Below are positions 17,891-26,578 of a stretch of 64,000 nt of DNA, one piece after another. A model generated the notes under the pieces. That model saw only the letters and a list, made by a program, of their open reading frames with translations, searched no databases and was not told the DNA's origin. The translations under genes were made by a program, and so were the position numbers. The number at the start of each line of letters is the position of its first letter. Position 1 is the stretch's first letter. The DNA lies in the NCBI RefSeq assembly GCF_937952055.1, contig NZ_CALFYO010000011.1, positions 1-64,000 on the forward strand, read 5' to 3'. Source of the stretch: an uncultured Piscinibacter sp. (GTDB taxonomy: Bacteria > Pseudomonadota > Gammaproteobacteria > Burkholderiales > Burkholderiaceae_C).

Positions 17891-18850
17891 ATGAGCCTGG
17901 CCACGCGATGCACGTCCTGCGGAACCGTGTTCCGCGTGGTGCAGGATCAGCTCAAGGTGTCCGAAGGCTGGGTGCGCTGCGGCCGCTGCAACGAGGTCTT
18001 CAATGCGCTCGAGGGCCTGTTCGACCTGGAGCGTGATCCGCCTCCGGAGTGGTCCGACTCGCGACACATGTCGCCCGTGCCGCCGCCGGAGCAGGAAGAG
18101 GAGGAGCGGCGCGATCCGTCGCTGGTCGATCGCATCGACGAGCAGATCTTCGGGGCGGCGCGGCGCACGGGCTTCGGTGCGTTGACCGGCCTGGGCAGTC
18201 CGGATCGCGGCAAGGGCCCGGATTTCGCCGACGCCCGCTTCGACAGCGAGGTGCCCGCCGATTCGCTGGGGCCGCCCAGCCAGGAGCCCTCCACCATCGA
18301 TTCCGGCACCAGCTCCGGCTCGACCGACGCCGACGAGGCGCCGGCGTTCGTGCGCGAGGCGGAACGCGAGGCCCGCTGGCACTCCTCCTCCGCCCGCAAG
18401 CTCCTTGCCGCGCTGACTTTGCTGCTGGCCTCGACCCTGGTGGTGCAGGCCGCGCATCATTCGCGTGATGCGCTCGCCGCGCGCTGGCCTGCAACGGCAC
18501 CCGCGCTGGAGGCCTGGTGCCGGCTGGCCGACTGCGCGATCGGGGCGCCGCGCCGGCTGGAGGACATCGTGGTCGAAAGCACCGCGCTGGCCAAGGCGGC
18601 GTCGGGCGATGCGTTCCGGCTGATCGTGGTGCTGCACAACAAGGCGCCGATTGCCGCCGCGCTGCCCTGGGTCGAGCTGTCGCTCACCGATGCCAACGGT
18701 GAGCTGGTCGCGCGCCGCGCGCTCGGTCCGAAGGACTTCCGGGCCGGCGCTGCGGCCATTCCCGCCAGCAGCGAGACCACGCTGCAGGCGGTGCTGTCGA
18801 CCGGCACGCTGCGCGTGACCGGCTATACCGTCGAGATCTTCTACCCCTGA
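17891..18850 (+). CDS. Zinc-ribbon and DUF3426 membrane protein
   Basis: A 319-residue protein. The N-terminal zinc ribbon of the MJ0042 type has two CxxC knuckles (TRCTSCGTVF and VRCGRCNEVF, residues 7-40). An acidic low-complexity linker follows, then one membrane segment (KLLAALTLLLASTLVVQAA, about residues 170-190) and a C-terminal periplasmic beta domain of the DUF3426 type (FRLIVVLHNKAPIAAALPW). Its function is not established. It follows prmA after 7 bases, a common Burkholderiales arrangement. Confidence 0.88.
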   Translation: MSLATRCTSCGTVFRVVQDQLKVSEGWVRCGRCNEVFNALEGLFDLERDPPPEWSDSRHMSPVPPPEQEEEERRDPSLVDRIDEQIFGAARRTGFGALTGLGSPDRGKGPDFADARFDSEVPADSLGPPSQEPSTIDSGTSSGSTDADEAPAFVREAEREARWHSSSARKLLAALTLLLASTLVVQAAHHSRDALAARWPATAPALEAWCRLADCAIGAPRRLEDIVVESTALAKAASGDAFRLIVVLHNKAPIAAALPWVELSLTDANGELVARRALGPKDFRAGAAAIPASSETTLQAVLSTGTLRVTGYTVEIFYP

Positions 18851-18901
18851 CCGTGCCGACCTTCGCGCACGTGGCCCGTTGACATCACCCCTGGAGCCCC
18901 C

Positions 18902-19816
18902 ATGGCCGTCCTGATCTGCGGATCGCTCGCCTTCGACACGATCACCACCTTCCCTGGGCGCTTCGCGCAGCAGATCCTGCCCGACCAGGTCCACATCCTG
19001 AACGTGTCGTTCCTCGTGCCGACGCTGCGGCGCGAGTTCGGCGGCTGCGCCGGCAACATCGCCTATTCGCTGAGACAGCTGGGCGGCGAGCCGCTCATCA
19101 TGGCGACGCTCGGCAACGACGGGCAGGACTACCTGGCACGCATCCGGTCGTGGAACGCCAGCACGGAATACGTCCGTGTGATCGAGGACAGCTACACGGC
19201 CCAGGCGATCATCATCACCGACGTCGACAACAACCAGATCACCGCGTTCCACCCCGGCGCGATGCAACAGGCCCATCTGACGGCCGTGCCCCGGCGGGAC
19301 GACATCAAGCTGGCGATCCTCGCGCCGGACGGCCGAGACGCCATGCTGCAGCATGCGAGCCAGCTGGCCGAGGCAGGCATCCCGTTCATCTTCGATCCGG
19401 GTCAGGGACTGCCGATGTTCAACGGCGACGAGTTGAAGGACTTCATCGCAAAGGCGACGTGGGTCGCCGTGAACGACTACGAGGCGCGGATGCTCTGCGA
19501 TCGAACCGGCTACACGCTCGAGTCTCTGTCCCGGACGCACCTCAAGGGCGTGGTGGTGACGCTGGGGGCGGAGGGATGCGACGTGTGGGAACAGGGGCGG
19601 CGAACGCACGTGCCCGGTGTTCCAGCAAGTCAGGTTGTTGATCCGACGGGATGCGGGGACGCGTTTAGAGCAGGTTTGCTTTTTGGTCTAGAGCAAGAGT
19701 GGACTCTTTCAACGTGCTCGCAACTCGGCAATCAGCTTGGCTGCGCAAAGGTGCGCACAAGGGGAGGCCAAAACTACACACTAAAAGGGGAAATGCTGGC
19801 CCATCAATGTAAATAG
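18902..19816 (+). CDS. PfkB-family carbohydrate/nucleoside kinase
   Basis: A 304-residue ribokinase-fold protein with the N-terminal GGCAGNIAYSLRQLGG motif and the C-terminal signature DPTGCGDAFRAG, whose aspartate is the catalytic base. It resembles adenosine/ribokinase-like enzymes; the substrate is not determined. The first two thirds have the GC-rich codon use of the region. From about 19610 the codons become AT-rich (GTTGTTGAT, TTTAGAGCAGG, CTAAAAGGGG) although the reading frame and motif remain intact. The tail therefore belongs to the low-GC block that continues into the next gene. Confidence 0.88.
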   Translation: MAVLICGSLAFDTITTFPGRFAQQILPDQVHILNVSFLVPTLRREFGGCAGNIAYSLRQLGGEPLIMATLGNDGQDYLARIRSWNASTEYVRVIEDSYTAQAIIITDVDNNQITAFHPGAMQQAHLTAVPRRDDIKLAILAPDGRDAMLQHASQLAEAGIPFIFDPGQGLPMFNGDELKDFIAKATWVAVNDYEARMLCDRTGYTLESLSRTHLKGVVVTLGAEGCDVWEQGRRTHVPGVPASQVVDPTGCGDAFRAGLLFGLEQEWTLSTCSQLGNQLGCAKVRTRGGQNYTLKGEMLAHQCK

Positions 19817-19837
19817 TAGCCAAAATTGTTTAGGCTA
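19817..19837. terminator. Possible bidirectional terminator between convergent genes
   Basis: The inverted repeat TAGCC...GGCTA, extended by AAA/TTT around a short centre, fills the 18-base gap between the kinase stop and the stop of the convergent gene. It overlaps the latter's stop codon. It is AT-rich and lacks a long T-tract, so it is a weak candidate. Confidence 0.4.
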
Positions 19838-20935
19838 GAAAACGGTACCAGAGACCGAACTAACATGTTTCAGCATTGTCGCCTGAAGTTCGAGAAATTG
19901 CCTCCAACAAGTCCTTGCTTTGGCACCATAAGAAGTCGACGCATCATTATCACCCAACAGTGAGTGGCATTCTGCTAGTCGTTGGTAGGTTGCAGCTCTA
20001 TCGTCAACATGCTGATCCTGCCGGAGACTTTCCTGCGCTCTCGTCAATTGCTCCCTTCCTTCGTTTAGATATCCCATCTTCAGTTGGCACCACGCTCGAT
20101 CTGCATGCAGCCACGACTGCCATCCACTCACAGAGCGGAGCCTCAGAGTATCCAAATTGGTCGAGTAGATTTCGAGCGCATGCGCATAGTTTCCCTCTAG
20201 AGAATAGAGTTGGGCCTGTATGAGAGGCGTTAGCGTATTCAAACTTAGAGCCCCCACTCGTTCATCAAAGTTTAGAGTTGACATGGCTCCAAGTAGAGCA
20301 ATCCGTGACTTGTCGCTGGTCCTAATTCCACCAATAACTTCGTTTCTTCGATTCGCTGCCCAAATTGATGCCATATTGTGCATCAGTGCACTTAGTGTCG
20401 CCTCATCTTCAAGATCGGCAGCATACTGGCGCGACCGCTCGTACCATGGCGACGCTACATCGAATCGATTCGCCAGATGGGCCGTCAGAGCCAAGATCAT
20501 GCAGAGACGCGACTTTGTTGAGCTATCTGAAGAACTATTCAAAGAGATACCTTCTGCTATGAACTTCGTCATCTCTTCAAAATTGTATGCTGCATATGCT
20601 AAGAGCGCGATCCAACTTGCAGCGCGAGACTGAAGGTCGTATTGTCCAGCCGCAGCCGCTAGCGAGTAGGCTCGAAGGAACCTATCTCGTGAACCCGGGT
20701 CCATATTGTCAAAATAGTTACAGAGTCCATCGGCGATATTGAGAAGTATCGAAACTCGCATTGATGGATTCCTCACTCTAGCTTCACGTATTCGCCGAAT
20801 TTCTTCTAGAGCTTCTTGGATCCTACCGAGACGTGCAAGATAGCCGGCACGCTCGGCACTCAGGCAGTCCCGCTCAACTAGGTCTGAGCAAATGGAGATA
20901 TCCGACTCCAGCCTTGTTAGATATCTGGACTTCAT
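19835..20935 (-). CDS. Helical-repeat (TPR-like) protein of unknown function
   Basis: A 366-residue all-helical soluble protein without signal peptide or membrane segment. Repeated 34-36-residue helix pairs resembling tetratricopeptide repeats are visible, for example ARLGRIQEALEEIRRIREA, YSLEGNYAHALEIYSTNL, LKMGYLNEGREQLTRAQESL and SLLGDNDASTSYGAKAR. No enzymatic domain is attached. Codon use is markedly poorer in GC than all neighbours. The start lies 3 bases after the purC stop on the same strand, preceded by GGGGTGA, so it should be co-transcribed with purC. The position is one where purE or purK would often stand. Probably a protein-interaction scaffold or sensor; partner unknown. Acquisition by transfer is inferred from composition. 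Confidence 0.75.
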   Translation of the reverse strand: MKSRYLTRLESDISICSDLVERDCLSAERAGYLARLGRIQEALEEIRRIREARVRNPSMRVSILLNIADGLCNYFDNMDPGSRDRFLRAYSLAAAAGQYDLQSRAASWIALLAYAAYNFEEMTKFIAEGISLNSSSDSSTKSRLCMILALTAHLANRFDVASPWYERSRQYAADLEDEATLSALMHNMASIWAANRRNEVIGGIRTSDKSRIALLGAMSTLNFDERVGALSLNTLTPLIQAQLYSLEGNYAHALEIYSTNLDTLRLRSVSGWQSWLHADRAWCQLKMGYLNEGREQLTRAQESLRQDQHVDDRAATYQRLAECHSLLGDNDASTSYGAKARTCWRQFLELQATMLKHVSSVSGTVF

Positions 20936-20938
20936 TCG

Positions 20939-21835
20939 TCACCCCAATAATCTATTAAGCGCTTCGCCATACTTTGTCGCAGTCCGCTCAATCACGTCGG
21001 CATCCAGTTCCGGCGCCGGCGCCTTCTTGCCCCAGGGCCGACCATCGATCCTGACGCTCTCCAGCCAGTCGCGGACGAACTGCTTGTCGTAGCTCGGCGG
21101 ATTGCCGCCCTCGGCGTAACCCTCCGAGGGCCAGAATCGCGAGGAATCCGGGGTCAACACTTCATCCATCAGCGTCAACGTGCCATCGGCATCAAGTCCG
21201 AACTCGAATTTGGTGTCCGCGATGATGATGCCGCGTTGCAGAGCGTAGGCGGCCGCCTCGCTGTACAGCCGGATCGAGACGTCGCGCACCTTCGCCGCCA
21301 AGTCCGGCCCGACGATCTGCGCCATCCGCTCGAAGCTGATGTTCTCGTCGTGCTCACCCATCTCGGCCTTGGTCGCCGGGGTGAAGATGGGCTCGGGCAG
21401 CTTGCTGGCGTTCTTCAGCCCGGCAGGCAACCTGACGCCGCAAACGGACTGACTTTCCTGGTACTCCTTCCAGCCGCTGCCCGCCAGGTACCCGCGCACC
21501 ACCGCCTCCACCGGCAGTGGCTTGAGCCGCTTGACCAGCATCGAGCGCCCCCGCACCTGCTCGCGCTCGTCCGGCGCCACCACGCTTTCCGGATCCTCGC
21601 CCGTGAGGTGGTTCGGCACGATGTGGCCCAGCTTGCCGAACCAGAACAGCGCCATGCGCGTGAGCATCTCCCCCTTTCCCGGGATCGGCTGGCCCATGAC
21701 GACGTCGAAGGCACTGAGCCTGTCGGTGGCCACCATCAACAGCCGGTCTCTGCCCACGGCGTAGTTGTCGCGGACCTTGCCCCGCGCGATCAGCGGCAGG
21801 GAATGGAGGGAGCTTTCGAGCAGGGCGGCGGTCAT
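20939..21835 (-). CDS. purC: SAICAR synthase
   Basis: A 298-residue phosphoribosylaminoimidazole-succinocarboxamide synthase joining aspartate to CAIR in purine synthesis. Motifs: GKVRDNY, DRLSAFDVVMG, VRGYLAGSGWKEYQ, IIIADTKFEFGLD and DEVLTPDSSRFWP. It belongs to the longer type (about 300 residues) common in betaproteobacteria. The last 20 codons or so (ATERTATKYGEALNRLLG region) are AT-richer and belong to the low-GC block. It lies downstream of fba behind a terminator, and its product acts in the same pathway as PurH encoded at 5.4-7.0 kb. Confidence 0.95.
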   Translation of the reverse strand: MTAALLESSLHSLPLIARGKVRDNYAVGRDRLLMVATDRLSAFDVVMGQPIPGKGEMLTRMALFWFGKLGHIVPNHLTGEDPESVVAPDEREQVRGRSMLVKRLKPLPVEAVVRGYLAGSGWKEYQESQSVCGVRLPAGLKNASKLPEPIFTPATKAEMGEHDENISFERMAQIVGPDLAAKVRDVSIRLYSEAAAYALQRGIIIADTKFEFGLDADGTLTLMDEVLTPDSSRFWPSEGYAEGGNPPSYDKQFVRDWLESVRIDGRPWGKKAPAPELDADVIERTATKYGEALNRLLG

Positions 21836-21911
21836 GGGGAGTCCTTCGTCGGCACAAGGGTGCGTCGTTGCAGGGGGAGATCGGGGCATTCTAGTAATGC
21901 GGCCCCATGAA

Positions 21912-21933
21912 AAAACCCGGCCGAAGCCGGGTC
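21912..21933 (-). terminator. Rho-independent terminator of fba
   Basis: Read on the minus strand, the stem CCCGGC/GCCGGG closes a TTCG tetraloop (21918-21933) and is followed by six T residues. It lies 21 bases after the fba stop, so purC has its own promoter or depends on read-through. Confidence 0.9.
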
Positions 21934-21954
21934 GTCTCAGGAGCGAAACCGTGC

Positions 21955-23019
21955 TCAGACCACTGTCTGCGCTAGCTCGCCACGCGTGTAGCGCTGGGCC
22001 ACGTCGTTCAGGGACTGCGCCTTGATCTTGGCGGCCTGGCTTTCGCAGCCGAACTGCAGATAACGCTCCTTGCAGATGGCCTTGGCAGCTTCGCGCGCCG
22101 GCTTGAGCCACTCGCGGGCATCGAACTTCTCCGGGTTCTCGGCCAGGAACTTGCGCACCGCGCCGGTCATCGCGAGGCGGATGTCGGTGTCGATGTTGAT
22201 CTTGCGCACGCCGTGCTTGATGGCTTCCTGGATCTCCTCGACCGGCACGCCGTAGGTCTCCTTCATCCTGCCGCCGTACTGGCGAATCTGCTCCAGCAGG
22301 TCCTGCGGCACGCTGGAGCTGCCATGCATCACCAGGTGCGTGTTCGGGATGCGGCGGTGGATCTCCTTGATGCGGTCGATCGCCAGGATGTCGCCGGTGG
22401 GCTTGCGCGTGAACTTGTAGGCGCCGTGGCTGGTGCCGATGGCGATCGCCAGCGCGTCCAGCTGGGTGCGCTTGACGAAGTCGGCGGCCTGCTCGGGGTC
22501 GGTGAGCAACTGCTCCATGGTCATCGTCGCGTCGGTGCCGTGGCCGTCTTCCTTGTCGCCCTTCATCGTCTCCAGCGAACCCAGGCAACCGAGCTCGCCC
22601 TCGACCGTCACGCCGAGCTTGTGCGCCATGTCGACGACCTTGCGCGTCACGTCGATGTTGTAGTCGTAGCTCGCGATCGTCTTGCCGTCGGCCTGCAACG
22701 AGCCGTCCATCATCACCGAGCTGAAGCCGAGGTCGATCGCGCCCTTGCAGACGTCGGGGCTCTGGCCGTGGTCCTGGTGCATCACCAGCGGGATGTGCGG
22801 ATACGCCTCGACGGCTGCCTGGATCAGGTGCTTGATGAAGGCCTCGCCGGCGTACTTGCGGGCGCCGGCGCTGGCCTGCAGGATCACCGGCGCGCCCACC
22901 TCGTCGGCCGCGCTCATGACCGCCTGCACCTGTTCCAGGTTGTTGACGTTGAAAGCGGGGATGCCGTAGCCGTTTTCGGCGGCATGGTCGAGCAGTTGGC
23001 GCATCGAGACGAGAGGCAT
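21955..23019 (-). CDS. fba: Class II fructose-bisphosphate aldolase
   Basis: A 354-residue zinc-dependent aldolase interconverting fructose-1,6-bisphosphate with glyceraldehyde-3-phosphate and dihydroxyacetone phosphate. Motifs: AFNVNN, metal ligands in VMHQDHGQ, EGELGCLG, GTSHGAYKF and LVMHGSSSVP, and INIDTDIRLA near the C-terminus. This is the class IIA/CbbA-like form with a C-terminal extension (CESQAAKIKA). The start at 23019 gives MPLVSMRQLLDHA. It is part of the glycolytic/gluconeogenic block on this strand. Confidence 0.95.
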   Translation of the reverse strand: MPLVSMRQLLDHAAENGYGIPAFNVNNLEQVQAVMSAADEVGAPVILQASAGARKYAGEAFIKHLIQAAVEAYPHIPLVMHQDHGQSPDVCKGAIDLGFSSVMMDGSLQADGKTIASYDYNIDVTRKVVDMAHKLGVTVEGELGCLGSLETMKGDKEDGHGTDATMTMEQLLTDPEQAADFVKRTQLDALAIAIGTSHGAYKFTRKPTGDILAIDRIKEIHRRIPNTHLVMHGSSSVPQDLLEQIRQYGGRMKETYGVPVEEIQEAIKHGVRKINIDTDIRLAMTGAVRKFLAENPEKFDAREWLKPAREAAKAICKERYLQFGCESQAAKIKAQSLNDVAQRYTRGELAQTVV

Positions 23020-23173
23020 GGACGTTCTCCGGAGTTGAATCGGTCGGCTCGCCACGCACCGGCGCCGGTAACCTGGCGGTAACTCAGTGCATTTTAGCCA
23101 GCCGGGGTGCGCGCCCCTGTGCTCCAACATGCCTGCATCCAGGGGATCGGGCCGCCGACCAAACTGCTCAAGT

Positions 23174-23198
23174 GGCCGGCCTTCGCCCGGCTTTTTTC
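23174..23198 (+). terminator. Hairpin with T-tract in the fba upstream gap
   Basis: GGCCGGC-CTTC-GCCCGGC (imperfect, with a GCCGG/CCGGC core) followed by six T residues on the plus strand. It lies in the 252-base divergent gap between fba and the disrupted ATPase gene. It could attenuate transcription toward the latter or be a leftover of a lost upstream gene. Confidence 0.4.
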
Positions 23199-23271
23199 GC
23201 GCCGCCGGGCAGCGGGTCGGTCCGACACTGAGACCTCGGTCGCAGGCGCAGCGCGCCCGCAAGGACTCACC

Positions 23272-24106
23272 ATGACCCGCATCGCCCTGAGCGCCGTCAC
23301 CGCCTGGATCACTCAGGCGGCGCTGGCCCATGCCGACGACCTGCCCACCCATCTCATGCGGCGACTGTCGGTCAGCCGCCTTACGGCCCAGCGGACCCCG
23401 TCGCGCCTGGTGGCCGCGCAGTGGCTGCAGCGCACCGGCCCGGCACGCCGGCCGCACTACGCGCCGGGCCTGCTGCGCCAGGTGGTGCAGCGCTACGCGC
23501 TCGTCGGCCTGGCCGAGGACCTGCCCTGGTCGCGCGACTTCGCGCCGGCGCTCGCGCTGCCGCCCCCGGTGGCGCGCCTCGCCCAGCATGCCTTCGGCGA
23601 ACTGCTGAACAACGCGATCGAGCACAGCGGCGGCACCAGCGTCACCGTCTCCATGCGCCAGACCCCGTCGCACGTGCAACTGCTGATCTCCGACGACGGC
23701 TGCGGCCTGTTCGAGCGCGTGGCGCAGTCTCTGCGCATCGACGACCCGGACTCGGCGATGCTCGAACTGAGCAAGGGCAAGTTGACCAGCGCGCCGCAGC
23801 GCCACAGCGGCCGCGGCCTCTTCTTCACCTCGCGCATCGCCGATGTGCTGGACCTGCACGCCAACCACTGCGTATTCCAGCACCGCGCTCGATTCGCGCG
23901 CCCAGGGCCGCCGCGCGGTGCAACGCCTGCAGCAGTTCCGCCACGCGAGCCTCGACTTCGGCGGCATCGAGGAGGTCGGGCACGGCTTCGCCGACGAGCT
24001 GTTCCGGGTGTTCGCGCGCAGCCAGCCGCAGGTTGCGCTCGAGCCCGTCAACATGGCCCCGCGGGTGCGCGCGCTGATCGACAGCGTGCGCGCCGGGTCG
24101 GCATGA
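23272..24106 (+). pseudogene. Disrupted ATPase / STAS-like (DUF4325) signalling gene
   Basis: The frame opened at 23272 (after AAGGACTCACC) gives an N-terminal helical, winged-helix-like region (1-60) and a GHKL-type ATPase domain with N box GELLNNAIEHSGG, G1 box SDDGCGL and G2 box GRGLFFTSR, ending near 23880. A STAS-like DUF4325 domain follows in the +1 frame from about 23882 (SRAQGRRAVQRL, LDFGGIEEVGHGFADELFRVF) and stops at 24106, 13 bases before the convergent ppsA stop. The first frame instead continues to 24189 with meaningless arginine-rich sequence, overlapping ppsA. In intact relatives a linker of tens of residues separates the two domains, so an internal deletion plus frame change at about 23875-23895 is likely. 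A sequencing or assembly error cannot be excluded. Confidence 0.7.
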
Positions 24107-24118
24107 CCCGCGCAGCGC

Positions 24119-26512
24119 TCAGCGTCTTGTCGCCTCGATCTCGGCCAGTGCGCGCATCGTGCGCAAGACGGTATCGGGCGTCAGGCTGATGCTGTCGATG
24201 CCGAGCTCGACGAGGTACTTCGCGATCTCAGGGTGATCCGACGGCGCCTGGCCGCAGATGCCGCTGTGCCGGCCGTTGCGCTTTGCGCCCTCGACGGCGA
24301 GCCTGAGCATCTTCAGCATGCCCGGGTCGCGCTCGTCGAAGGACTCGGCGACGATCGCGCTGTCGCGGTCGACCCCGAGGGTCAGCTGCGTCAGGTCGTT
24401 CGAGCCGATCGAGAAGCCGTCGAAAAGCTGCGAGAACTCGTCGATGAGCAGCACGTTGTTCGGGATCTCGCACATCACGTAGACCTGCAGACCGTTCACG
24501 CCGCGGCCGAGGCCGTGGCTGGCCATCGCGTCGAGCACGCGCCGCGCCTCGTCGAGGCGCCGACAGAACGGCACCATCACCTTCAGGTTGGTCAGGCCCA
24601 TCTCGTCGCGCACGCGCTTGAGGGCCTTGCACTCGAGCGCGAAGCCTTCGGCATAGGCCGGGTGGATGTAGCGCGCCGCGCCGCGGAAACCGATCATCGG
24701 GTTCTCTTCGTGCGGCTCGAAGGCACGTCCGCCCACCAGCGCGGCGTACTCGTTGCTCTTGAAGTCGGACAGCCGCACGATCACCGGCCGCGGGTAGAAG
24801 GCCGCGGCAATGGTGCCGATGCCCTCGGCGAGCCGCTCGATGAAGTAGCTGGCACCGTCGCGGTAGCCGGCGACGAGCGAGAGCACCTGCGCGCGCTCCT
24901 TGTCGTCGGCGATGCGCTCGGGGTGCAGCACCGCCATCGGGTGCACCTTGATGTGTTCGTTGATGACGAACTCCATGCGTGCCAGCCCGACGCCGTCGCA
25001 GGGCAACAAGCTGGTCTGGAAGGCCAGTTCCGGGTTGCCGAGGTTGACCATGATCTCCGTGAGCGGCTTCTTCAGGCCGGTGATGTCGCTCACCTCGCGA
25101 TGGAACGGCACCTCGCCGTCGTAGACCCTGCCCATCGCGCCTTCCGCGCAGGACACGGTGACACGCTCGCCGTCGGCCAGCGCCGTCGTCGCGTGTTCCG
25201 CGCCGACCACCGCCGGAATGCCAAGCTCCCGCGCCACGATCGCCGCATGGCAGGTGCGTCCGCCACGGTTGGTGACGATGGCCGCCGCGGTCTTCATCAC
25301 CGGCTCCCAATCGGGCGTGGTGGTGTCGGCAACGAGCACCTCGCCCGGCCTGAACTCGGCCAAGTGGCGAGCGTCGGCCACCAAGCGCACTGCGCCCGTG
25401 GCGATGCGCGAGCCCACCGCGCGCCCCCGCGCCTTCACCGTGCCCTGGCCGTCGAGCACGAACTCCTCGATCTGGTTGGCCTTGCGCTGCGACACCGCCG
25501 TCTCCGGCCGCGCCTGCACGATGTACAGCGGCCCCTCGGGGCCGTCCTTGGCCCATTCGATGTCCATGCCGCGCCCGTAGTGGTCCTCGATCTTGATCGC
25601 TGCGCCGGCCAGCTCGAGCACGTCGGCATCCGACAGGCAGAAACGCGCGCGGTCGGCCCTCGGCGTCGGCCGGTTCACCACCGGCTCGCGCGTGCGGCCG
25701 CTCGCGTAGACCATCTGCACCTGCTTGTCGCCGAGCGTGCGGCGCAGCACGCTGCGGAAACCCTGTTTGTAGGTGGGCTTGTGCACGTAGAACTCATCCG
25801 GGTCGACCGCTCCCTGCACCACGTTCTCGCCGAGACCCCAGGCGGCAGTGATGAACACCATGTCGGGGTGGCCCGACTCGGTGTCGATGCTGAACATCAC
25901 CCCGCTGGAGGCGAGGTCGCTGCGCACCATCTGCATCACCGCCACCGACAGGAACACCTTGAAGTGGTCGAAGCCGTTGTCGATGCGGTAGGAGATCGCG
26001 CGGTCGGTGAACAGCGAGGCCTGGCAGCGCTTCACCGCATCCAGCAGCACCTCCTCGCCCTGGATGTTGAGGTAGGTGTCGTGCTGCCCGGCGAAGCTGG
26101 CGCTGGGCAGGTCCTCGGCAGTGGCCGAGCTGCGCACCGCCACGCTGAGGTCTTCGCCATAGCGGGAGGTCATCTCCCGCCAGGCTTCGCGGATCGTCGT
26201 CTCCACGTGCTTGGGCATGGGCGCGCCGTAGACGATCTCGCGGCAGCGCTTGCCGGCGCGGGCCAGCGCCTTCACGTCGGTCTTGTCGAGCCCGTCGAGC
26301 GCGCGGTGCAGCTCGACCCAGGCGTCGGACTCGTCGAGCGCGTCGCGGTACGCCTCCGCGGTCACCGCGAAGCCGTCGGGAATGCGCACGCCCAGCGGAA
26401 CGAGCTCGCGGAACATCTCGCCCAGCGAGGCATTCTTGCCACCGACCAGCGGCAGGTCGGCCAGCGACAGTTCACGGAACCAGCGAATGCAGCTCGTCGG
26501 TGCGCTCGTCAT
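24119..26512 (-). CDS. ppsA: Phosphoenolpyruvate synthase
   Basis: A 797-residue enzyme converting pyruvate and ATP to PEP, AMP and phosphate. The N-terminal ATP-grasp domain has VGGKNASLGEM and AVRSSATAEDLPSASFAGQ. The swivelling domain carries the phosphohistidine in GGRTCHAAIVARELG (His422). The C-terminal PEP-binding barrel has GFRGAARY, VMCEIPNN and SNDLTQLTLGVDRD. The start at 26512 (MTSAPTS) is preferred over an upstream ATG at 26542. The PpsR regulatory kinase gene, often adjacent, is absent here. Confidence 0.95.
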   Translation of the reverse strand: MTSAPTSCIRWFRELSLADLPLVGGKNASLGEMFRELVPLGVRIPDGFAVTAEAYRDALDESDAWVELHRALDGLDKTDVKALARAGKRCREIVYGAPMPKHVETTIREAWREMTSRYGEDLSVAVRSSATAEDLPSASFAGQHDTYLNIQGEEVLLDAVKRCQASLFTDRAISYRIDNGFDHFKVFLSVAVMQMVRSDLASSGVMFSIDTESGHPDMVFITAAWGLGENVVQGAVDPDEFYVHKPTYKQGFRSVLRRTLGDKQVQMVYASGRTREPVVNRPTPRADRARFCLSDADVLELAGAAIKIEDHYGRGMDIEWAKDGPEGPLYIVQARPETAVSQRKANQIEEFVLDGQGTVKARGRAVGSRIATGAVRLVADARHLAEFRPGEVLVADTTTPDWEPVMKTAAAIVTNRGGRTCHAAIVARELGIPAVVGAEHATTALADGERVTVSCAEGAMGRVYDGEVPFHREVSDITGLKKPLTEIMVNLGNPELAFQTSLLPCDGVGLARMEFVINEHIKVHPMAVLHPERIADDKERAQVLSLVAGYRDGASYFIERLAEGIGTIAAAFYPRPVIVRLSDFKSNEYAALVGGRAFEPHEENPMIGFRGAARYIHPAYAEGFALECKALKRVRDEMGLTNLKVMVPFCRRLDEARRVLDAMASHGLGRGVNGLQVYVMCEIPNNVLLIDEFSQLFDGFSIGSNDLTQLTLGVDRDSAIVAESFDERDPGMLKMLRLAVEGAKRNGRHSGICGQAPSDHPEIAKYLVELGIDSISLTPDTVLRTMRALAEIEATRR

Positions 26513-26578
26513 GCGGATCTCCCGGTCGGAACCAAGCCCCATGCTCCGCCGGCCGGCCGGGCGGCGGCTTGAGCCGCG

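Larger units (their letters stand above)
19600..20995. other. Low-GC block spanning two gene tails and one whole gene
   Basis: Base composition falls visibly from about 19610 and recovers near 21000. The block contains the last 200 bases or so of the kinase gene, the entire helical-repeat gene and roughly the last 60 bases of purC. No integrase, transposase, inverted-repeat ends or tRNA are present. Both flanking genes keep intact 3' ends, so replacement by homologous recombination, or insertion followed by tail conversion, fits better than a mobile element. The edges are approximate. Confidence 0.65.

Noticed and set aside
19600..20995. Prophage or integrative element
   Set aside because: No integrase, transposase, attachment-site duplication or terminal repeats; only one gene is contained.
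23880..24189. Continuation of the ATPase frame to 24189
   Set aside because: The product after the junction is arginine/proline-rich noise and would overlap ppsA, while the +1 frame carries a recognisable domain.
24233..26572. 779-codon plus-strand frame opposite ppsA
   Set aside because: ppsA is intact on the other strand; the frame shows no motif and has the typical shadow H/A/D/R bias.
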